Shown: positions 24,960-36,260 of the stretch, one piece after another
Position numbering within the stretch: position 1 is the first letter of the stretch
Layout of the letters: each line of letters begins with the position of its first letter
Notes under the pieces: model-generated
Seen by the model: only the letters and a program-made list of their open reading frames with translations
What the model was told of the DNA's origin: nothing
Databases searched by the model: none
DNA from: Ulota crispa
Lineage: Eukaryota; Streptophyta; Bryopsida; Orthotrichales; Orthotrichaceae
DNA length: 64,000 bases
NCBI GenBank assembly: GCA_963920765.1
Contig: OY987246.1
Location: forward strand, 24,499,167 to 24,563,166
Direction: 5' to 3'
Program-made: the position numbers and the translations under genes

Positions 24960-25159
24960 NNNNNNNNNNNNNNNNNNNNNNNNNNNNNNNNNNNNNNNNN
25001 NNNNNNNNNNNNNNNNNNNNNNNNNNNNNNNNNNNNNNNNNNNNNNNNNNNNNNNNNNNNNNNNNNNNNNNNNNNNNNNNNNNNNNNNNNNNNNNNNNNN
25101 NNNNNNNNNNNNNNNNNNNNNNNNNNNNNNNNNNNNNNNNNNNNNNNNNNNNNNNNNNN
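24960..25159. other. Scaffold gap of exactly 200 N
   Basis: A fixed-length run of N, the same length as the one at 59962-60161, so its size is a placeholder. Any open frame drawn through it is meaningless. Its right edge lies inside a gypsy element. Confidence 0.99.
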
Positions 25160-26921
25160 CCTTCGTGAACTTTGCTTTGTGAATGCAGTGTACTCACGGT
25201 AATTCCACCATCCGTTGATCGTCGCCAAGCATTATTCCCAACTCCGGAATGGAGGCTCATTATTTCAGGCATTGTACAATTCGCTCCACAATACGCTGAG
25301 TTAACCATTACACTCCTTTGTGACTAATAAATAGTTGGGTTGTGACGAATCAACCAAGGAATATCCAAAATAAATGGGTATCTTCTTGTGTTGGTGATAT
25401 CCGCCACCAACTTCTCACAATGACTCTCAATTACAAGTTCAACCACCGCTTCGTGTGTAATAAGCCCGGAATTAATCATTTGGCCATTAATCACCCGGAC
25501 TTCTCTTGATGCTCCCTTGAGTTTTAGAATTGCATTGCACTCCTCTGCAAACCTAGGATGCATGAAGGTTCCTGTGGCTCCTGAGTCCACTAGGGTGGAG
25601 GCTGCCATAGAGTTGATTGTGGCATCCAACGTTACATGGGCCTCCGGATCTAAGGTAGTCCGTAGAGACAATGGAGTCAATACATTTCCCAGATCCTCGT
25701 GGATCACTAGTGGTTCTTTCCATCGCAAACCTTGCTCATAATCAAGCTCATCATCCCCCCGTTTTGTGCTCGTGCTTTGCTTCGGGATTGTAGCCGCCGT
25801 CGTCTGGACAATGCCTGGGTATTGAATCCTCCCACTTAGTTCCGAGCTTCCTCTTTTTCTGAGGCTGTTTTTTCCATCTTTGTAGTAGCCAAAATTGAAA
25901 GTGGCCTAGAGGGTTTTGTGGGGCACTTAGCTCTGAGATGTCCTAGTTCGCTGTAACCCCAACATCGCCCCTAGCGTTGATACTCTAACCGTTCCGCTGC
26001 CGTTTTTGCCAAAGTTTGCGTGGCTCGAGTCGCGCCAAGCTCCATAGGCACTGGGCCCAAATTTGTTTAAAACCTCGCACTTAGATCACGGAAAGGAGCG
26101 ATTGGAACTTTAACATTTTGGGAATCGGATTGTACCCGCCGATTTTGCCATTGGCTCCATAGCCTCTCATCAATCCAGGATACCATTGCCATCCAATCTT
26201 GAAGTCTTTGTGGTTGGGTCTCTACGGTGGCTATAGAATCCAAGATCTCATCTTTGAGTCCTCCTCGAAACTGAGCCACCAAGCTAGCTTCATTCCATTC
26301 GACTTGAGCGGCATATTCATTAAACGTATAAATATATGATGCCACCAAACCAGTTTGCCTAAGCTGACCTAAACGATCTTCTGCGTTACCTTGTCTATTC
26401 AAATCACCATAAACCCCAATAATGGATTTCCGAAAAGCATCATAGTCCGTCAACAGCTCATGATCACGTCCTTCATCAAGGACTTGCAAAAGTGGCATCG
26501 CCCAATTTTGTGCAGCTCCTGTCATATATGAAAGAGCATAAGCAACTTTATCGGCATCAGAATTATAAGTGCATGGCTTACCTCGGAATACCAAACGCAA
26601 TTGTGCAAGCCACTGGTATACCTCGTTACCCTTCTTTCCGGAAAACTTATCCGGTTCCGCTACTTTTGATTCTTTGATATGAAATCCATCACCTCAAGGC
26701 TCTTCTATTCTTCTTGGTGCTCGTCCTTCTTCCCCGGATGCGGATGACACTACCAGTCTTGGCTCCAACGTTGCACGCTCTGAAAGTTCTTGCACCAAGT
26801 GGGGGATTGCCGCTTGAAAAACATTTTGAATTTGTTGTTGTATGAATGAGGCCAACTCCGATCCCATCCCTTCCGACATTGTAAGCCCTCGCGGATCTCT
26901 GGCTACGTGCTTACGATCCAT
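25160..26921 (-). mobile_element. Ty3/gypsy element, gag and protease part (decayed)
   Basis: Reads right to left from ATG 26921. The first block (to about 26694) is a short acidic/Gln-rich leader. The gag core at 26600-26067 shows YMTGAAQNWA, YDAFRKSIIGVYGDLN and EWNEASLVAQFRGGLKDE, typical of Ty3/gypsy capsid. A zinc knuckle near 25980-25940 is damaged (CWGYSELGHLRAKC, second Cys lost). The aspartic protease at 25728-25324 keeps the active-site box ASTLVDSGATGTF and ends DIPWLIRHNPTIY before a TAG. A linker follows to the gap edge. Stops and shifts separate these blocks. The reverse transcriptase expected next is not on this contig edge but begins contig 3 at 60162 with the same linker sequence. 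Confidence 0.85.
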
Positions 26922-27943
26922 GGTAGCTCAACTTAACTTCACAACATGACTTCTCCAACCTTCTTCATCCACCACAATCTTGCTATTGTAGACAAGCATT
27001 GTTGAAACTTGCAACATAATTTACTTGATGCAAGTATTTCCTAACCCTAATTTTATTTTGTTTATGCTTCTATTCTCCTTTCCTTCATAATCACTACCAA
27101 TTAATTGGCCGTTATCCTACCTACCAACTACGGTGAATGCATCAAAACCTAAAATCACATCCTCGATAGAACCAACAAACAACCCCAAGAACGCATTAAA
27201 ACGTTGAGTAGAACATGCCAAAATTTTGGAAAAAGAAAACTGCACAAATTATTTGCTACTCCTACCACCATAGAAAATTTGCAAGAACTCTTGAGCCTAT
27301 TTACTTTACAATAATTTCCCGAAAGGCAACATCCCACATTTGTCAAAACCAAATACATCCCTACCCGATTGCCTCCTCATCCAAATGTGGATTCTCAAGG
27401 ACTTGACATTATGTTACGATACAAGATCAAAAATGGACATTCCTTTCCTATTTTGAGATCATAATCTAATGTAGAAACAAACACTAAGAGACACAAAGGT
27501 GACATTGAAAGTACTCCATTGTATTAAGCAAAATGTCAAGTGAAGAACAAACCTCCTCACTTGGTCTAAGAAGGAAAGAGGAAGGGTAACCAACCTCTAA
27601 CCAACGTAACTATTATTACAAACTAGTTTGTAACAGTTGGGATTGCAACCATCAAGTGCTGTTATAAGGTCACATCCAAGCAATTTCAAGGTTAGTGTAG
27701 AGTTGCTTTTAGGGGCCTTATGAGTTGTAACTTTGTCCTTTGATATAAAATATTCGACAATAAATTTTTCCACAAAAATGACATTCCATGATAGCTTGTT
27801 GAAAGGCTAACCTTACAGACTTTTTTCTTGAATTTTTCAAGACCTTGTGGTATCCTAAACCCTTAAACACTCAAAAAATTGGTATGTCATCCCACTCAGG
27901 ATTTTCATAATTAGATCAAGTGCTAGATACTCAGTTTTCATCA
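26922..27943 (-). other. Presumed 5' leader/LTR region of the gypsy element
   Basis: This lies upstream of the gag start and would hold the leader and 5' LTR. No primer-binding site or clear TG...CA ends could be fixed. Otherwise it has no gene or recognisable repeat. Confidence 0.35.
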
Positions 27944-28939
27944 TTAACCCCTCAACACCCTGAATTTTGGAGTATCTCAAAAAATGCTTGAAAGTGGACA
28001 AAATGCCAGCATTTTGCTAAATCTTGTCAATTTTCTTTGAAACGTAATTGTACTAGTAGGAAAAATATGGGGCCCCAATAAGGCCCTGAATTTGGGGGGG
28101 TCTTTAGCCATGGGAACTTGGTTCCCAATAAAATCATGCACTGGCTGGTGTGGCATCATTGATGCCATGTCAGCTTTTTTGATTTTTTTAAATTAAAAAA
28201 ATCAAAATCAATAAAGTTTCTTATTTTTTTAAATTTTTTATTTTTTATTTTTTGGATTTTTTTAATTATTATTTTTTGGATTTTTTTAATTATTATTTTT
28301 TGGCCATCAGCAAGGGCTGGTTCCCCACATTGGGAACCAAAAGAATGGAGGGCTGGAATCCTTTATAAAGGCCTTCTTCAGGCCTCATATTTTTCCTAAT
28401 GAATTTCAAGGTAGACATGTTTTAGATTGCATAGGAAAAGAAATCACAACTATATCACTTATAGATTGAAAGACCGTAATGTTTGATCATGAGGGTGTTA
28501 AAACTATGAAAGTGATTTGAAGTCTTTCAATCCTCTTTTTGCATCTCAAACCTAAAATTGAGGGTACCAAAAAAATTTGAGTATATAAAGTATAACATGC
28601 ATAACTCCAATCAATTTACGGCTTCTCAAAATCTATTCTATAAAATTTTTAAATGAATTTTAATAACATTTTGTCTCCAAGTTCTAGTGTACTTGAGGCT
28701 CATTTCCAAGAGCCTTCAACACTAGAAAGTGAAGATTTGCAATGGACACCCTTGCACAAAATCTTGAATAGACAAATCATGTTAATTCATTTTCAAAATC
28801 AAACTCTTGACCCTGAAACAAGACCTCAACAAGAATTTAAAAATACCAATAACCACTAAAAACATCTTGAAGAAACTTTGGGCTTCCTAGAATAAAAATA
28901 GAGGGGTGCAATTTGAGCCCTTGGGCATTGAGGGGTTAA
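27944..28939. mobile_element. TTAA-bounded piggyBac-like MITE (1.0 kb)
   Basis: TTAACCCCTCAACACCC at the left and the complement of TTAACCCCTCAATGCCC at the right give inverted ends with TTAA on both sides. The interior is non-coding, with a short tandem repeat of 'ttttttggatttttttaattatta' type at about 28240-28302. A 68-codon open frame at 28653-28859 has no domain. The first eight bases match the full-size piggyBac element. Confidence 0.75.
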
Positions 28940-29430
28940 GATAGGGAATTACTACCACAACACTCCAAATTGCTAACGGACACCCCTATGAGCATGGAAT
29001 GTGATGTTTAATGCTAATTTTTCAATTTGGATTAAAAGATTTATTTCACTTTTATCATTCCAAGGCTATACATAAAAAAAAAGGTGTGCTTAAATTTGAA
29101 ACTAAAAATATAGGACTTTTGAGTTACTTCAAGCAAAAAAACATCAAAAAAATAATATTGGTGCAATAATATTTCAACAAAAATTTGTATTTGTTCTATT
29201 TTCTTTCAAGGAGGTGGTAATGCCATGATTGAATGAATGATGAACCACTTCAATAAATCAAAAATAGCACTAAATGATCAAGTTTCATGCTCACAATGGG
29301 TGTTTTGTTAGCAATTTTGGGTGTTGCTGTAGTAATTCCCTTAAGATATTCAAAAAAATTGTAAAAGTTATAAGATATTTGTAAATTTTCTGCTAAATTT
29401 AGCTACATTATATTACTTAACATTGATTTA
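28940..29430. other. Unassigned AT-rich stretch
   Basis: No gene, RNA or repeat could be supported. Confidence 0.5.
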
Positions 29431-29587
29431 GGGCATCCTTTCATATGTAGGGAGGGGGGTGGTGGAAGGTGGAGCTCACCAATAATTGGTCGGATGGGAT
29501 TCTAGAAAAATCAAAGCTCCCATCCAACCAATTATTGATGAGCTACAATGAGCTTCACCCCCCACCTCCTCACATGGAAGGATGCCC
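29431..29587. mobile_element. Tourist-like (PIF/Harbinger) MITE, 157 bp hairpin
   Basis: Starts GGGCATCCTTTCATATG and ends with the complement CACATGGAAGGATGCCC. The two halves pair along nearly the whole length, including ACCAATAATTGG opposite CCAATTATTGAT. The flanks are TTA at 29428-29430 and 29588-29590, the 3-bp duplication of PIF/Harbinger elements. Confidence 0.85.
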
Positions 29588-29689
29588 TTAGCTTATCAAA
29601 CCCATGAACAATCAATAGTGATCAAAACACACATGCTCTAGAATTCTCTCAAAAAAGCATCAACAATTGTCCGCCACTACCATTGTGCA

Positions 29690-30571
29690 TGCCACAATAC
29701 AGTTGGATATGCTAATCTTACAAATTGCCTATTTGAGGCATTCAATTTTTTGGGTGAAATGTGGAGTATAATTGGTGTGTTGTCAAAAAAATTGCATTTT
29801 TATGCAATCCCAATCAAGCATACCAAATATCAATTTCAAAAAAGCAAAATTTCATTTGTAGTGTATTTTTAAAGTGAGATTTCATGGTTTTACATGGTGA
29901 TTTATTTAAAACTATTGGTGATAAATTTTTAAAAATTTATTGAGGTCACATGTAGAGAACATCCATATGCATGCCTTCTTGTCAACAAGCATATCCAAAT
30001 GTGTCTCACAATATTTCTATAGAGATTTCAATGTTGGAGGGATGTTGCCCAAATAATGTAAAAATTTATAATTCTTTATTAAAATTAAAATTTTCTATTT
30101 GCCCCTCACTCAATATCTAACTTTGTACATTTGAGCATGATGGTACAATTACTTTGCCAGAATCTAATTACCTTATATAGAGACACCTATTGAACAAAGT
30201 TTAGACATTATCCTTCCGACTTTGAAATCTCTATAGAAATAATTGTGTGACTTTTTTGGATATGCTTATTGAAAGGAAGACATGCATATGGTTGTTTTCT
30301 ACATATGTCCTTAATCAATATTAAAAAATTAATCACCAATAGTTTTTAATAAATTATCATGCAAAACCATGAAATCTCACTTAAAAAATTCACCACAAAT
30401 GAAATTTTGCTTTTTTGAAATTGATATTCAGAATACTTGATTGGGATTGTGTAAGAATGCAAATTTTGACAACAACATACCAATTATACTCCACATTTTA
30501 CCAAAAAAATTGAATGCCTCAAATAGGCAATTTGTAAGATTAGTCTACCCAATTGTACATTTAATGCCAAC
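29690..30571. repeat. Foldback element with about 350-base arms
   Basis: The left arm (about 29690-30045) is repeated in reverse at about 30210-30571: shared blocks include GCTAATCTTACAAATTGCC, TATTTGAGGCATTCAATTTT, GATTTCATGGTTTT and ATTTCTATAGAGATTTCAA. The centre contains the 'ttgagcatgatggtacaattac' region also seen at the start of the window. No ends with target duplication were fixed. Short open frames in the arms are probably not genes. Confidence 0.75.
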
Positions 30572-31329
30572 CCTCACTTGCATCCCAAGTTTGGATATGC
30601 ATACCAATGTTTTTCTTATTGGCTCAATACAGCCTAAATTTGACTTTAAAAATGTGCTTCATTATCATTGAAGGAAATAAACATGAAAATGAGTGTCTCT
30701 ATAGCCAATGTTCACTTGGAATTGATAACCAAATGGCCAAGCCTTGATTGAAGACCATATATATACTCCCTTATTGGCATCACCAATCCAATCTCCCAGC
30801 CATCAAAATGATACAAGTGTCTTGCTAGCCACATACTTCATCTCTCACACTTTGCTTGTAGAATTTTCTCAAAAGTTGTGACTAATATACTTCATTTGTG
30901 CCATTAATCCATTAGTCATATGCTTAGCTTTGCAGTCTATGAGTATGGACACTTGTTCATATAAGGTTTTTAAAGTTTTGCAATGTACTTATCTAAATAT
31001 TCTATGAGTATGGCCACCTAATTTTTTGGCTTTTTAAATTTTTTGATAATTGTATGTAATCATTTATTATATTTTTTGAATTCCTTGATTCCTTGTAGCC
31101 ATCATTTCATGGGAAGTGTAGTTTTGAATTTTTCAAAATAGGGATGCTTGCTAGAAACACTATATTTATAGTTGTATGAGAACAAATTGCAATTGAGGTA
31201 GATATTAGACAAGTATTTTTAGGAGAATGTTGATAAGAGCCTCAAATTGCCAATACTTGGACAAGTCTGCTGCTCACGTTACCTTTTACACTAAGGTAAT
31301 TTGCTAATGCATTGCCACACTTCAATAAT
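30572..31329. other. Unassigned stretch
   Basis: No gene or repeat supported; AT-rich, with stops in every frame. Confidence 0.5.
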
Positions 31330-31704
31330 TTAACCCTTAAGCATCTGCTAGGTCACCGTGGTCTGCTCAACTATAGCTTCAACAACGTCTTCAGCAATGT
31401 TTTTGCAAATGGGTACTAGTAATGTTGCTTCAAAAAGTTGCAAAAGTCAAAAGTGCTTGTTGATCCCATGAAAATTGCAATAAGGGCAGCTTGGGACCTA
31501 ACACGACGATTCTGAATTTTCTGACAACTTGGATATTTAAAAATATGGGTGTATTTGATGGATTTTTTTTGCCTTCCATGATGCACTATGCATTTATGAT
31601 CACTTCTAAAAAAAATTAGATGAAAAATAGTTTCTCTTTGTGCTACAAAATCTTTTTTTAGAGTGAAAGGACAAAAAACATCCTCATGGACATTTAGGGG
31701 TTAA
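31330..31704. mobile_element. TTAA-bounded piggyBac-like MITE (375 bp)
   Basis: The left end is TTAACCCTTAAGCATC and the right end is the complement of TTAACCCCTAAATGTCC. The ends agree in the TTAACCC.TAA core and then diverge. No coding sequence. Less certain than the longer members because the inverted ends are short. Confidence 0.6.
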
Positions 31705-32043
31705 TGGCAAAGAATGCCTAAAACCAATACATTTGAATTATAGTCAAGGCCAAATACATTGTTGCAAAATGTGTTGTATCACCCTTACTTCTGTAATGAA
31801 GAACCATTTTGTAATAAAGTATCATTTGTAACCAACATTTTGTCCAACTTTCTTCTTGAACAAAACATGCTTCATGCTTCTTGAAGTATTTTTCCAAAAA
31901 TAGCCACATAAGTGAATTACCATCAAAAATCATCGCTAGTATTTCATAAGTTGACATCCTTAAAAAAAACCCCAATGCAGACCCTTCGCTATGCCTTCTA
32001 AAACTCTGCAACTTTATCTTACACTTCAATACACAATAAGATA

Positions 32044-32580
32044 CTCCCTTTGCCCCAATATAAAGCTCCAAATTAGGCATAGTTCTTGTCCCACTAAAAA
32101 GCTCCCTTTTGCTAATTTCAATTACTAAAAAGTTTTTGTCATGTCCAATGATCTCATGGGGGCAAGTTAAGCAATTAAAGAGCATTCCTCTCCTTACAAG
32201 CTTGGCCTTGCCCATATGAGGTACCAATATGTACAAATAAGGTACTTTTTGCATGGAATTTGGGTGCCCAAACGGCAACATCAAAGCTGGAGATTTTGCA
32301 CACATTTGGTAGATGATATATTGATTCTAGAACACATGTGTCAATAGTAAGAAGACTAAATCAATGAGGAGCCAACAACCTTCACAAACTATGCACAAAT
32401 ATGGTACTTTTTGCATGGAATTTGGGTATCTATACGGCAACATAAAAATTTGAGATTTTGCAGATATTTGGTAGGTGGTATATTGATTCTAGAATGCATT
32501 TGTCACTAACATAATGACTAAAAGTACAGTTGATCCCTCATGGAGAAGTTTTTTGGAGCTTTATAATGGGACAGAGGGAG
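32044..32580. mobile_element. Stowaway-like (Tc1/mariner) MITE
   Basis: Inverted ends CTCCCTTTGCCCCAATATAA and the complement of CTCCCTCTGTCCCATTATAA, followed on both sides by AAGCTCC, flanked by TA (32042-32043 and 32581-32582). CTCCCT.. ends with a TA duplication are the Stowaway signature. The interior carries a tandem duplication of about 165 bases: 'ggtactttttgcatggaatt' occurs near 32240 and near 32402 with similar downstream sequence. An open frame on the - strand overlaps its left end and is not believed. Confidence 0.8.
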
Positions 32581-32701
32581 TAGATTTCTAAGAAATGAGA
32601 CGCGTTGACGACATTTCCATGACGTACTTAAAAAAGTGCTAGTGCTGACTAGGGTATTTATGTAATTAATAGAAACCGGTTTTTTATTTCTTATCGTAGA
32701 G

Positions 32702-33027
32702 TATGTAAAACACGGTCACACAGAAAGGATATCAGGAATCTTACTGAACTAGCCAAGGAAATTCAACGACAACGACAGATGCTCTCACTAAACAAGAAGA
32801 CATAGCGCTTGGAACGTGATAAGGCGCACACACTACGCATTTTAAAGGTATATAGTTTTCTTTCTAAGTATGTAAGCATGGTTCGAACAATTGAAAGTTT
32901 TCAATTTGTCGAGCCCTTCATATTTTCGTCTGACTTGCTTTGCACAAACTGGAACAGAAGGAGGACATCATACTGAGTACCAAATTTCTTCAACTCCATG
33001 AAGAGTTAGACCTTCACCAGCCCTAGT
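32702..33027 (+). pseudogene. 3' exons of a coiled-coil gene, fragment
   Basis: I do not recognise the gene. After an acceptor-like ATCGTAG, a frame reads RNLTELAKEIQRQRQMLSL, then after one TAG continues LERDKAHTLRILK to a donor AAAG|GTATAT near 32850. An acceptor GGAACAG near 32957 leads in phase to KEDIILSTKFLQLHEELDLH and a stop TAG at about 33027. The charged heptad pattern suggests a coiled coil. The 5' part of the gene is absent; the Stowaway-like element and repeats lie upstream. It converges on the F-box gene, ending only about 55 bases from that gene's stop codon. The in-frame stop argues for a pseudogene. Confidence 0.35.
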
Positions 33028-33081
33028 CCCTGTAACTGAATGAAAGCCGCAGACTGACTCCTCTGGAAATCCCTTCCATGG

Positions 33082-34716
33082 TCACATCGCCACTGGGCAC
33101 TCTTGGGACTGCTGAGTATGCTTAAAGTCCTCGTAAGTACTCGTCGACGGTTCTTCGGAGTTCGGTGGCTGTGGCTTTTGCTGTGGCTTCACGTCCTCCG
33201 CTCTTGCATTCTCTGCTTCTGGCAACTCAGACTCTGGAGCTTCTGACTCTAGCACCTTCAAGTTTGAGTCCTCTGCCGGCTTCACGTCTTCTGCCCTTGC
33301 ATTCTCTGCTTCTAGCAACTCAGACTCTGCAGGTTCTGACTCTAGCACCTTCGAGTCTGAGTCTTCTGCCGGCTTCACGTCCTCCGCCCTTGGATCCTCT
33401 GCTTCTGGCAACTTAGACTTTTGAGCTTCTGACTCTAGCACCTTCGAGACTTTTGAGTCCTCTGCCACGGGGCCCTGTATTCTTGGCGGCACGGCAACTG
33501 CAAAGCTTGGTTCAAAGGCATATCCAACAGCGTTCAAACTGTGGAAGAGGATTCCAGTCTCGTTTGGGGGAGGTGGAAGGGGCATCTGAGAGTCGACATG
33601 GAACATGTCATAGACCTCACCTTTGCGTTCAATCGTGTTAAATATGGCCAGCTTGTTGTCCTGCAGCGGCACACACGTAAACTCAGGATACACCAAGAGA
33701 GCGCGGTTGCCTTGCCTTGAACGTGTCAGTACACGGGTCCACGTGAATCCACCATCATCATCCTCCAAGTCCAACCGGTCAATGCAATGTTTCACATTTC
33801 GGTCAACCTCCTGTTCTGAAAAGAGGTAGATCACACCGCCACAAATGACAAGCTGAGCAATGGCATAGTGCACAATCAAAGCAGTATCTGCAACAGGATT
33901 AGGTTCATAGAAGGCACAAATCCAATTGTCACGCCACTTGCGCTGCCCCACGTCGAATGCCAGAATGCCTCTCTGGCCGTTCACCATGAAACCCGTACAA
34001 AGCAGCAAATTCTGGCTCTCGCAGTATGCACCACTCTGGTAATCGTTCAAGGAGAAGTCAGTGCCGGGGACATCGCCAGCAGGAAGCCACTTGTCCAGAG
34101 TAGACTCGTAGAGCTCTGTTTTCCTCGATAGGCCCTCAGTTCCCACTGCCACACTTCCTGCAGCGATTACCCAAAAGGAAGACGAGATCGTTCCAGCTTT
34201 TTTAGTCAGGGTCACATGCACGTTGAGGACGACGGGATGACGAGGGGAACTCAGAGCAGGAAGCTTAGAAGTAGCTCCGGTCAAAAGATTGCAAACATGC
34301 AGCTCCTCTTTATCCGTCTTGCCAACATTCACACAAAAGAGCCCCTTATCGCCAACGACAAGGAAATCCTTAAACAACTCGGGGTCTGGAGGCGGCAGCT
34401 TGAAAGGCGGCAGTCTCCTCCACACCTGGTGCTCACTATCGAACCCCCTCAAGTGCCACGACTTTTCCTCGGCATAAAATACCAGTGGGCTTAGAAAACA
34501 CTCCGTCTCCCGAAGACGCACACGTGCTTGCTGGAACGTTCCACGCTCAAGGACCTTGGAAAAGCTTTTGCAGACCAGGCTGAGTCTGAACACCTCAATT
34601 AAAGGTAAACAGGCTAAGATAAGATCTTGAACTTCCGGAGGTAGCGAACCCCATCTTGCCACAAGCTCGACACGTTCCAACCCCTTCGAAATGTCTTCAG
34701 CATCATCACTACTCAT
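33082..34716 (-). CDS. F-box/kelch-type protein
   Basis: Single-exon gene of 544 codons from the chosen ATG (MSSDDAEDI). An upstream in-frame ATG at 34761 would add 15 hydrophobic residues and is less likely, because the second Met has the acidic start common before an F-box. Residues about 22-62 form the F-box (LPPEVQDLILACLPLIEVFR, then CKSFSKVL), which should bind SKP1 in an SCF ubiquitin ligase. Residues about 85-410 look like a kelch/galactose-oxidase-type repeat domain: FWVIAAGS, ILAFDVGQRKWRD, VYLFSEQE-like strands and the two-column Gly/Trp pattern, which would recruit the substrate. The C-terminus (about 425-520) is three acidic repeats of about 31 residues. Non-seed plants have many such F-box proteins; the exact orthologue is unknown. 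A TTAA-bounded MITE begins 60 bases upstream of the start. It appears intact. Confidence 0.85.
   Translation of the reverse strand: MSSDDAEDISKGLERVELVARWGSLPPEVQDLILACLPLIEVFRLSLVCKSFSKVLERGTFQQARVRLRETECFLSPLVFYAEEKSWHLRGFDSEHQVWRRLPPFKLPPPDPELFKDFLVVGDKGLFCVNVGKTDKEELHVCNLLTGATSKLPALSSPRHPVVLNVHVTLTKKAGTISSSFWVIAAGSVAVGTEGLSRKTELYESTLDKWLPAGDVPGTDFSLNDYQSGAYCESQNLLLCTGFMVNGQRGILAFDVGQRKWRDNWICAFYEPNPVADTALIVHYAIAQLVICGGVIYLFSEQEVDRNVKHCIDRLDLEDDDGGFTWTRVLTRSRQGNRALLVYPEFTCVPLQDNKLAIFNTIERKGEVYDMFHVDSQMPLPPPPNETGILFHSLNAVGYAFEPSFAVAVPPRIQGPVAEDSKVSKVLESEAQKSKLPEAEDPRAEDVKPAEDSDSKVLESEPAESELLEAENARAEDVKPAEDSNLKVLESEAPESELPEAENARAEDVKPQQKPQPPNSEEPSTSTYEDFKHTQQSQECPVAM
33187..33467 (-). repeat. 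Three 93-bp tandem repeats in the F-box gene
   Basis: In-frame tandem repeats coding for units like KVLESEAPESELPEAENA followed by RAEDVKP. Each unit is 31-32 codons, Glu/Ala/Pro rich, and predicted to be disordered. Differences between units are few, so expansion is fairly recent or kept uniform. Repeat number may vary between individuals. Confidence 0.85.
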
Positions 34717-34775
34717 TCTCACAAGGAGCACAAGAAGAAGCTGATTCCTCGCCAGTTTCACACCGTAAGCTTCAA

Positions 34776-35509
34776 TTAACCCTGTAACGCCGGGGAAGCC
34801 ATTTCCTGGCGTTTGAACGAATGTTTAGGGATGTGCATGAACAGAAAATTTGATTTTTCATCCATTGTTTTGTTTTTGATTTATCATGTTAGGTTATGAT
34901 GAGTTTCTAATTGGATTTGTAGTTTTATTAGTGTTTCTTTTTATGTAGATGAGAAGTTAGTAAAAAAATGAATCACAACATATGTTGTTTTAGTGTATTT
35001 TGGGAAGTTGTTGCTCATTGCTCTAAATCTGAAATTTCTCCACAAAAATTATACTTTTTGAACTTGAGCCCAACTTACAAAATGAAGGCCATCTACTCTA
35101 GTTTCTTCTCCACTTCAAATTTTGGAAAATTTCCTAATATTGAATATGTTATTGCTATTTGAACTTTGAATGTATTTTCAATGTCTATTAATTTCTAATC
35201 ATAGAATGACACAGCAATGGAGTTTACACCATGATGTTTGTTATTGTGATATACAGACACCGTGAAATTTTCATTTTTTTTAGATGATTTTCTATTTGAT
35301 GTGATTTTTCTTCACTTTTTCTTCAAATTTTCTCAAAAAAATCAAATTTTCTCAAAAAAATCTGAAGTTTTTGTGAAATAAAGAAGATATATAATTTCAT
35401 CTCTATAAATTAAATACAAATTTTTTCATACATATGTAATTGTAAAATGGCAGCATGATGGACAGTCACACTTGGATCAGCGGTCATGGGTCCGTCATTT
35501 AGGGGTTAA
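34776..35509. mobile_element. TTAA-bounded piggyBac-like MITE at the F-box promoter
   Basis: Left end TTAACCCTGTAACGCCGG and right end the complement of TTAACCCCTAAATGACGG, both with TTAA. The interior is AT-rich and non-coding. The left end is 60 bases upstream of the F-box start codon, so the element would supply or displace the promoter of that gene. The left inverted end is less well kept than the right. Confidence 0.55.
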
Positions 35510-35825
35510 GGCCAATGCCACAAATGCACGCACCTACAGGCCTGTGTGCTCCATTTTAGCCAGTGTCACATGCACTCCTGCAAGCATAAGTTCAGTACAA
35601 CTGACACATATCACAAATAGCATGACATGAAGCGCGTCAACCACATACCAAATGATGGTTCCAAAGATGACCCTAAACATTGAATTATGAAGGCACACAA
35701 TATTACCTTCGATTTTTGCCAATGTCACATCCAGTATTCGCGTCCTCAATCGAGCACCCGTCTTCAGAATTGCCTCTGAATTCACAACGCAGCGTCATTC
35801 ATAACAATTCAAAATACCAAATGTA

Positions 35826-36260
35826 CAGTCGAACCTGTTAACCTCCGCGCATAGGGTTTGATGATGCTAAGGATGTGGGGCACTGATCGGGGAGAACCGC
35901 TCCTCAACACAGAGAGTTACCCGGTTGAAATGGTAAATATAAAATATAAAATAAAATATAAAATATAAAAAATAAAAAAATAAAAAAATAAAAAAAATGA
36001 ACCGGTCAAATTTTTTCAAAAAGAAACTCATTATAATAGAAAATGCCCGGTGTATGCCCGCGGAAAACCATTTGAAAATGGGGAGTTCCGGATATTAACC
36101 GGTGAAGCTCAAAATTCTCCCCAAATTCTGGTGTAGGGTCCCCTGGAGCATGGGCACTGCAGAATATTAGCCGTGGATACTGTTTTTAAACGAAGTTTTG
36201 AAAAAACACTGCAAAGGTCCATTATAAAAGATAGTACCGGTAGTTCTCTGGGAAAGTAAA
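35826..36260. mobile_element. Possible pogo/Tigger-like element fragment
   Basis: CAGTCGAACCTGTTAACC directly after TA at 35824-35825 resembles the ends of pogo-like Tc1/mariner elements (CAGTCGAACCT). The following sequence repeats 'ccggttgaaatgg', 'aaccggtc', 'ttaaccggtg', as found in such subterminal regions. No matching opposite end was found, so this is a fragment at best. Confidence 0.35.
35934..35999. repeat. AT-rich microsatellite
   Basis: Run of (AAATAT)/(AAAAT) units: aaatataaaataaaatataaa and variants, followed by (A5-7 T) units. Confidence 0.85.

Noticed and set aside
24925..25308. Open frames crossing the first gap
   Set aside because: They consist mostly of unknown residues; the gap length is a placeholder.
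31718..32305. 195-codon open frame on the - strand
   Set aside because: Nearly half of it is the Stowaway-like MITE, no domain is visible and composition is that of non-coding DNA.
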